DNA of 9,641 bases from Methanobacterium sp. UBA8 (GTDB taxonomy: Archaea > Methanobacteriota > Methanobacteria > Methanobacteriales > Methanobacteriaceae), in contig DADN01000280.1 of the NCBI GenBank assembly GCA_002509665.1, positions 1 to 9,641 of the forward strand, read 5' to 3'. The notes below the pieces were generated by a model, which was not told the origin of the DNA, searched no databases, and worked only from the letters and a program-made list of their open reading frames with translations. This document shows positions 5,991 through 9,641 of this stretch, one piece after another. A program made the position numbers and the translations under genes. How positions within the stretch are numbered: position 1 is the first letter of the stretch; each line of letters opens with the position of its first letter.

Positions 5991-6281
5991 ATGGAAGTAG
6001 AAAATGTATTTAATATAACCAGTTTAGATCAATTAATGGTGTTAGAAATAAATGAACGAGTACACGACGTTTTATATAAAGCCAGCAATGACATTGACAT
6101 TACAGAAATAGATATTGAAACTTTAAAAGTAGACAGTTTAACTTTAGGATTAATTGAAGATAACGCCCCATTTAGAGTAATAGCCCCTAATCTTATAGCT
6201 AAAATTAACTATATATTAGACAATATTGAAATGGAAGAAGATGACGTTTGCGGGTGCGGTTGTGAAGACGAAGAAGAATAA
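5991..6281 (+). CDS. Small acidic protein with C-terminal Cys-Gly-Cys-Gly-Cys motif
   Basis: The 96-aa product is strongly acidic and has no membrane or signal segment. Residues 1-80 look like a compact helical/beta domain (NVFNITSLDQLMVLEINERVHDVL at the start, FRVIAPNLIAKINYILDNIE at 61-80). The tail EEDDVCGCGCEDEEE places Cys at 87, 89 and 91 between two acidic clusters. A CxCxC tail flanked by Asp/Glu suggests metal or Fe-S handling, but no known family is recognised. GGAG (5978-5981) precedes the ATG at 5991 by nine bases; a TTG at 5988 in the same frame is a weaker alternative that adds one residue. The gene has a clear TATA box and a palindromic operator, so it is probably regulated. 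The phosphodiesterase gene starts 48 bases downstream and might be cotranscribed. Confidence 0.75.
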   Translation: MEVENVFNITSLDQLMVLEINERVHDVLYKASNDIDITEIDIETLKVDSLTLGLIEDNAPFRVIAPNLIAKINYILDNIEMEEDDVCGCGCEDEEE

Positions 6282-6329
6282 TTAATTCTTTTTCTAAATT
6301 TCATTTAATGATTTAAGTTATTATTAATC

Positions 6330-7007
6330 ATGTGCGTTAAAATGCAGGTTGTAGCCCACAGAGGTGCGTCCTTTTTAGAGCCCGAAAACACGATAAAAGC
6401 AATTGAAAAGGCCGTAAAGATAGGTGCGGATTTTGTTGAAGTTGACGTGCGGATGAGTAAAGATAACAAGCTTGTTATAATGCACGATCCAGATGTTAAC
6501 CGAACAACCGACGGAAATGGGTTTGTAAAGGATTACACTCTTCAGGAACTTAAAAAACTTGACGCGGGAAAGGGGGAAACAATTCCAACCTTAGATGAAG
6601 TAATATCCTGTGTAAAAGACAGAGTGGGGCTTGTAATTGAGATTAAAGAGCCTGGGACCGAAGGTAAAATCCTTGAAAAAATAGATGAGAATAATTTAGA
6701 AAATGTCATATTGACCTCTTTTTACCATAAAAGCATTAAAAATGCAAGAAAAATGAACCCTTCTGTAGATGCAGGGATTATATTTACCGGTCAACCAGTA
6801 GATGTAAAGCAAATGGCGTCTAATGCCAGTGCCAATATTATTTTTCCAAGTTATAGATATATGAATGAAGATATGGTAAAACAAGCCAAAAATAAGGGCA
6901 TATCAGTTTATCCATGGACCATTGACGAGCCAGAGATACTTAAAAAGTTCGTTGAAATGGGTGCTGACGGTATCGTGACCAACAAACTGATAGAAAAAAG
7001 TAAATAA
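6330..7007 (+). CDS. Glycerophosphodiester phosphodiesterase family protein
   Basis: The 225-aa protein has the GDPD TIM-barrel signature from end to end: AHRGASFLEPENT (9-21) with catalytic His10 and Arg11, the metal ligands Glu37 and Asp39 in FVEVDVR, general-acid His52 in IMHDPDVNRTTDG, IPTLDEVI (85-92), Glu104 and Lys106 in VIEIKE, and the C-terminal PWTIDE...GADGIVTN (195-218). It hydrolyses glycerophosphodiesters to glycerol phosphate and an alcohol. In archaea the natural substrate could be a diester from ether-lipid turnover, which is inference. No signal peptide is seen, so it is probably cytoplasmic. Neither the ATG at 6330 nor the in-frame ATG at 6342 (giving MQVVAHRG) has a Shine-Dalgarno site. 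The shorter form fits the family N-terminus equally well. A stem overlapping the stop codon (7002-7030) probably ends transcription. Confidence 0.92.
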   Translation: MCVKMQVVAHRGASFLEPENTIKAIEKAVKIGADFVEVDVRMSKDNKLVIMHDPDVNRTTDGNGFVKDYTLQELKKLDAGKGETIPTLDEVISCVKDRVGLVIEIKEPGTEGKILEKIDENNLENVILTSFYHKSIKNARKMNPSVDAGIIFTGQPVDVKQMASNASANIIFPSYRYMNEDMVKQAKNKGISVYPWTIDEPEILKKFVEMGADGIVTNKLIEKSK

Positions 7008-7030
7008 AAAGAGTCTTATGTTTTTTATTT
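7002..7030 (+). terminator. Probable terminator overlapping the phosphodiesterase stop codon
   Basis: AAATAAAAA (7002-7010) pairs with TTTTTATTT (7022-7030). A run of six T begins at 7021. Confidence 0.45.
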
Positions 7031-7134
7031 TAATTATGATTTAGTATACTTTAGAAAAAGAACAAATAAAATTCTTTTCTTCTTTTATTTTTGATTTGAG
7101 CGTTGTATGAGATTTTAATTATTTATTATTATGA

Positions 7135-7142
7135 TTATATAA
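7135..7142 (+). promoter_or_regulatory. Putative TATA box of the HEAT-repeat gene
   Basis: TTATATAA at 7135-7142 would place the transcription start near 7163-7167, inside the conserved element at 7149-7186. That leaves a leader of about 215 bases before the ATG at 7381. Confidence 0.45.
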
Positions 7143-7148
7143 AACTGT

Positions 7149-7186
7149 TTTTTATTTGAGCCATAAAATAGCACTAATTCTGTTCA
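7149..7186. repeat. Conserved promoter-proximal element, copy 1
   Basis: This 38-base element matches 8280-8317 at 32 of 38 positions in the same orientation. It contains an inverted repeat, TATTTGA (7153-7159) and TAAAATA (7164-7170), with one mismatch. It lies just after a TATA box, where the transcription start is expected. Confidence 0.6.
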
Positions 7187-7380
7187 GGGAAAAAGAAAGT
7201 TCTGGTTCATCTTGAAAAAAGATGAAGTAGCTCATCTTGGGGGAAAATATTCCTGTTGATATGCATGAATCAATTACAGGTGGTCGTTCCATCAAAAAAG
7301 GTGGGAATGGTAAAAATGAATTAAAAATTAATAAGTTATTTAAATTTTGGAAAACAAAATATAACTGGAGGAAGAATTAC
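7187..7380 (+). promoter_or_regulatory. Long leader of the HEAT-repeat gene with a perfect hairpin
   Basis: TTCATCTT (7206-7213) and AAGATGAA (7219-7226) form an 8-bp stem with a GAAAA loop. A third TCATCTT at 7232-7238 could pair with the same AAGATGA, so two alternative hairpins are possible. The frame open from a TTG at 7237 has no ribosome site and joins the HEAT gene in frame; it is treated as leader, not coding sequence. Confidence 0.4.
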
Positions 7381-7776
7381 ATGGTTGAATCAGAAAGAAG
7401 AGATTTAGATTATTTGGTAAAAGAACTAGAAGAAGGAAATGGAAGTAGAAAAGAAGATGCTGCTGAACTTCTTGCAGAATTAGCAGATCCTAGGGCTGTA
7501 GATCCTCTAATTAAAGCATTAAAAGATGAAGATTCTCATGTTAGAGAAGCTGCAGCTCTTTCATTAGCTGTTTATGAAGATACTAAAACTGTTGAACCAT
7601 TAATTGAATTACTGAAAGATGGAAAGGCGAGCGTTAGGTATGCTGCAGCAATAGGTCTTTCAGGAGTAGGAGATAATCGAGCAATAGAACCACTTGAGAA
7701 AGCATTAAAAGACGAAAGTCCGGTTGTAAGAAAAGTTGCTCAACTGGCTTTAAATTCAGTAAAAGAACGACAATAA
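7381..7776 (+). CDS. HEAT-repeat (PBS-lyase-like) domain protein
   Basis: The 131-aa protein has a charged N-terminal helix (1-20) followed by three and a half HEAT repeats with a period of about 31 residues. The repeats show [16 protein letters not shown] (36-51), [16 protein letters not shown] (67-82) and [16 protein letters not shown] (98-113), each followed by a [13 protein letters not shown] helix. HEAT repeats build a curved helical scaffold for protein binding; related repeats occur in phycocyanin lyases and in many methanogen proteins of unknown role. The start at 7381 is fixed by GGAGG (7367-7371), nine bases upstream; an earlier in-frame TTG at 7237 lacks a site and its extra 48 residues do not resemble a domain. 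It is followed after 30 bases by a broken gene with its own ribosome site, so it was once the first gene of a small operon. The partner is unknown. Confidence 0.88.
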   Translation: MVESERRDLDYLVKELEEGNGSRKEDAAELLAELADPRAVDPLIKALKDEDSHVREAAALSLAVYEDTKTVEPLIELLKDGKASVRYAAAIGLSGVGDNRAIEPLEKALKDESPVVRKVAQLALNSVKERQ

Positions 7777-7806
7777 TCTTCCATATATATTAAAGAGGGT
7801 TTCTTT

Positions 7807-8093
7807 ATGATAATCTGAGAAGATAATTGGAACAAAATAGTGGGAAAAATAGAAGATAAATTAGATGAATGGAAATTACTTGATAAGTCTAGGATAACTT
7901 ATACTTCACCTATTGAAGAGGGATATGAGAAAAATGAGTACGTTAGATATATGTTCCAATAATTAGTAAACTTGATGATAGTCAATTAGAAAAACTAAAA
8001 ACGTTAAAGCAAGATTCTAATGGGAACTTCCATAAAACTCCAAAATTAGAAGAAATGATAAATGAAGAGGGCATTTGGTTAATGGTATACTAA
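7807..8093 (+). pseudogene. Broken gene after the HEAT-repeat gene (early stop and frameshift)
   Basis: GAGGG (7795-7799) stands seven bases before an ATG at 7807, but codon 4 is TGA (7816-7818). The frame then runs EDNWNKIVGKIEDKLDEWKLLDKSRITYTSPIEEGYEKNEYVRY before a TAA at 7960-7962. Shifting frame near 7951-7953 restores VPIISKLDDSQLEKLKTLKQDSNGNFHKTPKLEEMINEEGIWLMVY, ending at 8091-8093. Both halves have natural amino-acid composition, so a soluble protein of about 94 residues with one nonsense and one frameshift change is the simplest reading. The family is not recognised. A preserved ribosome site and only two lesions suggest recent loss. Sequencing error could explain the frameshift but would need a second error for the stop. 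Confidence 0.6.
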
Positions 8094-8202
8094 TGTTAAA
8101 TCATCTAATTTCAACAGTCTTCTAAATCACAGAATCATGTTATCCTGCCGATTATTCCAGAAGACTTCTTAATTTAACTTCTTTAAATAATTTGTAAGCC
8201 TT

Positions 8203-8223
8203 ATTCACTAGTGAATTCTTTTT
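8203..8223 (+). terminator. Possible terminator of the HEAT gene/broken gene transcript
   Basis: The perfect 14-bp palindrome ATTCACTAGTGAAT at 8203-8216 is followed by a T-rich stretch with TTTTT at 8219-8223. It lies 110 bases past the end of the broken gene. Confidence 0.35.
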
Positions 8224-8279
8224 ATAACTGTCAAAAAAACCCTTAATAACACATATCACGATTATGTAATGTATAATTG

Positions 8280-8317
8280 TTTTTATTTTAGCTCTAAAAT
8301 AGCAATGATTCTATTCA
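8280..8317. repeat. Conserved promoter-proximal element, copy 2
   Basis: It matches 7149-7186 at 32 of 38 positions. The inner inverted repeat is perfect here: TATTTTA (8284-8290), GCTC, TAAAATA (8295-8301). A TATA-like TGTATAATT precedes it at 8270-8278, as in copy 1, but no ORF follows on the plus strand. Confidence 0.6.
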
Positions 8318-8511
8318 AAGTAAACAGCATTTAAGAAGAAACTGATCAAAGTTTCTAAATAGTAAATTACAGATTATAAAAATATTGGGGATTGCTTTCA
8401 GTTATTTTATTGTTAAATTTTTAATGCATCTTCATAGTTTGAAAACTTAAATTGGGCTGATTTCTTGTAAATACTAGTATATTTAAATAAATTTTTATTT
8501 AGCTATGATTT

Positions 8512-8829
8512 TTAAGATCTTCTTTTATATTTTTCAATTAAACTTTGATTATATGAGCCAATCTCTTCTAAAATATTATCATAATATTTTTCAAATGCAT
8601 CCTTCTGTTTACTGATGTATTCCTTATTTTTTAATTCTTTATCAGTAGGATTTAACTCTAAAATGACCAATATATTTTTACTTCCTTCTGTTTTCATATC
8701 AATGTATGCATTTTCATAATAACCTGATAATTTATTGTTAATTATTGCTTTCCATTCTTTAGGAGATTCTTCATCTACAAAACACAGCTTAATGGGCTTT
8801 TCTCCCATTTTTCCAGTATATTCTAACAT
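8512..8829 (-). CDS. Hypothetical protein, 105 aa
   Basis: No family is recognised. The product is a soluble protein without signal or membrane segment. The first half looks beta-rich (MLEYTGKMGEKPIKLCFVDEES, then YENAYIDMK and SKNILVILELNPTD at about 50-63). The second half is a long charged helix (KELKNKEYISKQKDAFEKYYDNILEEI, about 64-90) with a basic end, KYKRRS. The ATG at 8829 is chosen because GTGAT, ending four bases upstream, serves as the ribosome site, as in arfC; the GTG of that site (8838) is in frame and would add three residues, but has no site of its own. The gene stands alone between spacers, with low GC similar to its surroundings. It is probably a genuine lineage-specific gene; role unknown. 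Confidence 0.62.
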   Translation of the reverse strand: MLEYTGKMGEKPIKLCFVDEESPKEWKAIINNKLSGYYENAYIDMKTEGSKNILVILELNPTDKELKNKEYISKQKDAFEKYYDNILEEIGSYNQSLIEKYKRRS

Positions 8830-8956
8830 TATTATCACAATATTTGGTTTTAATACTTAATTATTTTATTCTCTATAATGTTCAATATGGTCAAATAAGC
8901 TGAATATAATTATAATTAACATTCCTATTATGGACCAGTGATAATCATTGAGTTAT

Positions 8957-9118
8957 TTAACCTCTGATTTTTCCAATTTCTTTTAAATTTCCGTTTTTGA
9001 TAACATTGGGACCGACCATGCCATTTATAAATGAAGTACTTGCAGACGCTTCAAAATGATTTATCATATCTATGAATGATTTTTCAATCTTACTTAATTC
9101 TGATTTATTGGAGTTCAT
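8957..9118 (-). CDS. Small ORF, 53 aa, hypothetical
   Basis: From the ATG at 9118 the frame reads MNSNKSELSKIEKSFIDMIN, then HFEASASTSFINGMVGPNVI, then KNGNLKEIGKIRG, ending in TAA. The composition is that of a real soluble protein: a charged amphipathic helix, then a Gly/Asn-rich end. There is no Shine-Dalgarno site before the ATG. An A/T box on the minus strand near 9256-9248 would give a long leader. It could be a short orphan gene, a leaderless gene, or the remnant of a longer protein. It stands alone and I recognise no family. Confidence 0.4.
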   Translation of the reverse strand: MNSNKSELSKIEKSFIDMINHFEASASTSFINGMVGPNVIKNGNLKEIGKIRG

Positions 9119-9374
9119 AAATAATATTATAGTAAAAAATACTATTTCAATATTATTAATATTTCATAAATTAATGGATTTAAAGGTTGAAACAACAAAT
9201 AAGTTTATGTCTAATCTGGTTGAAAAATTCTGAAACTAAATCATTAGTTTATATAATAAATAGTGGACTTATGAAAGTGAACGTGCACAGAATATAAAAG
9301 AAAGATAAATAGCATTTTTACTTGTTCATTTGATGTATTTTACCTCATTAATTGTATAAGGGATTATAACTCTA
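9119..9374. other. AT-rich spacer between the slipin gene and the small ORF
   Basis: No credible ORF. It contains a perfect inverted repeat, AAACTAA (9233-9239) and TTAGTTT (9244-9250), overlapping a TATA-like stretch TTTATATAATA (9248-9258). Read on the minus strand, this could be a promoter for the small ORF. Confidence 0.4.
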
Positions 9375-9641
9375 TTAACTTTTTACTTCTGACGCCATAA
9401 AATCTTTTAAATCTTTCACTGTTGACATAAAGCTTGCAGGGAATATTATAGTAGAATTTTGCTCACTGGCTATTTCAAGCAGCACTTGTAAATTACGTAA
9501 TTGAAGCGCTATAGGGTGTGCTGTTATAATGTCTGCAGCATCACCGAGTTTTTTAGCTGAAAGGAATTCCCCTTCGGCAGAAATGATTTTAGCTCTTTTA
9601 TCTCTTTCTGCTTCTGCTTGCTTTGCCATTGATCTTCGCAT
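9375..9641 (-). CDS. Slipin/SPFH (stomatin-like) protein, C-terminal part (truncated by window)
   Basis: The frame enters from the right edge and ends in TAA at 9377-9375, giving the last 88 residues. The sequence [34 protein letters not shown] (about 6-39) is the charged coiled coil that follows the SPFH domain in slipins. [27 protein letters not shown] (42-68) is the conserved C-terminal oligomerisation segment of prokaryotic slipins. These are membrane-anchored through an N-terminal hydrophobic segment, assemble into rings at membrane microdomains, and often pair with an NfeD protease-like partner encoded next to them; such a partner would lie outside this window. It is not seen on the downstream side. 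The Met at 9641 is internal, not a start. Confidence 0.9.
   Translation of the reverse strand: MRRSMAKQAEAERDKRAKIISAEGEFLSAKKLGDAADIITAHPIALQLRNLQVLLEIASEQNSTIIFPASFMSTVKDLKDFMASEVKS

Larger units (their letters stand above)
8094..8511. other. Spacer without an intact gene, rich in inverted repeats
   Basis: No supported gene. It contains a long-range inverted repeat (AGTCTTCT at 8116-8123, AGAAGACT at 8159-8166), a 14-bp palindrome ATTCACTAGTGAAT (8203-8216) followed by T5, the second copy of the promoter element (8280-8317), and the stem AGAAACT (8338-8344) with AGTTTCT (8351-8357). It lies between the convergent 3' ends of the broken gene and the minus-strand orphan, so a promoter here would have no obvious client. 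Confidence 0.5.

Noticed and set aside
6696..6884. Minus-strand 62-codon frame inside the phosphodiesterase gene
   Set aside because: It is a shadow of the conserved GDPD reading frame and has no ribosome site.
7237..7380. N-terminal extension of the HEAT protein from a TTG start
   Set aside because: No ribosome site precedes the TTG, the extra 48 residues do not look like a domain, and the ATG at 7381 has a perfect GGAGG. The stretch is read as leader.
7807..7962. Recoding of the TGA at codon 4 as selenocysteine
   Set aside because: There is no SECIS-like structure visible, the frame also breaks by a frameshift near 7951, and Methanobacterium-type methanogens are not known for selenoproteins. 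A broken gene is simpler.
8152..8259. Minus-strand frame from a GTG giving about 35 residues, protein-like (KGFFDSYKKNSLVNKAYKLFKE in part)
   Set aside because: There is no ribosome site and no good start, and it is very short and overlaps inverted repeats. It may be a gene remnant but cannot be supported.
1..9641. CRISPR array, tRNA, rRNA or transposase
   Set aside because: No regularly spaced direct repeats, no cloverleaf or CCA-type GC-rich stretch, and no transposase or integrase motifs were seen on either strand.

Overview
The window looks like a chromosomal segment of a low-GC methanogenic archaeon, most likely Methanobacterium or a close relative. Three things support this. The genes sit behind archaeal TATA-box promoters and Shine-Dalgarno sites that match the AGGAGGTGAT anti-SD complement, often using the GTGAT end. 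The intergenic DNA is very AT-rich. One gene encodes the archaeal-type reductase of riboflavin/F420-precursor synthesis. The genus is inferred from overall character, not from a marker gene.

Left third (1-2953): the 3' end of a CapA/PgsA-type metallophosphatase-fold gene; a 380-base spacer with an isolated GC-rich hairpin; a carboxymuconolactone decarboxylase-family gene on the minus strand; an orphan 98-aa gene; a small secreted Asn/Thr/Gln-rich protein; and arfC, the diaminopyrimidine reductase.

Middle (2954-5843): a 52-codon two-helix membrane protein on the minus strand that has a perfect Shine-Dalgarno site but no ATG/GTG/TTG start (ATA sits where the start should be). Three inverted repeats follow one another directly upstream of it. 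Next comes a MarR-type regulator and a 570-aa major facilitator exporter that carries a tandem CBS module at its C-terminus. The promoters of these two genes hold the same 22-bp three-half-site element in opposite orientation (18/22 identical), so the pair looks like a self-regulated efflux system with a ligand-sensing domain built into the pump.

Right third (5844-9641): a 96-aa acidic protein ending in Cys-Gly-Cys-Gly-Cys behind a promoter with a palindromic operator; a glycerophosphodiester phosphodiesterase; a HEAT-repeat protein with a long structured leader, followed by a broken gene (early stop plus frameshift); a second diverged copy of the HEAT-gene promoter element about 1.13 kb downstream with no gene after it; an orphan minus-strand gene; a 53-codon minus-strand ORF; and the C-terminal end of a slipin/SPFH (stomatin-like) protein running off the right edge.

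The strongest candidates for something undescribed are the MarR/MFS-CBS unit with its paired operators, the ATA-start membrane protein with its palindrome cluster, and the CGCGC small protein. The accessory character is highest between 7.0 and 9.3 kb, where there are decayed genes and a duplicated promoter element.
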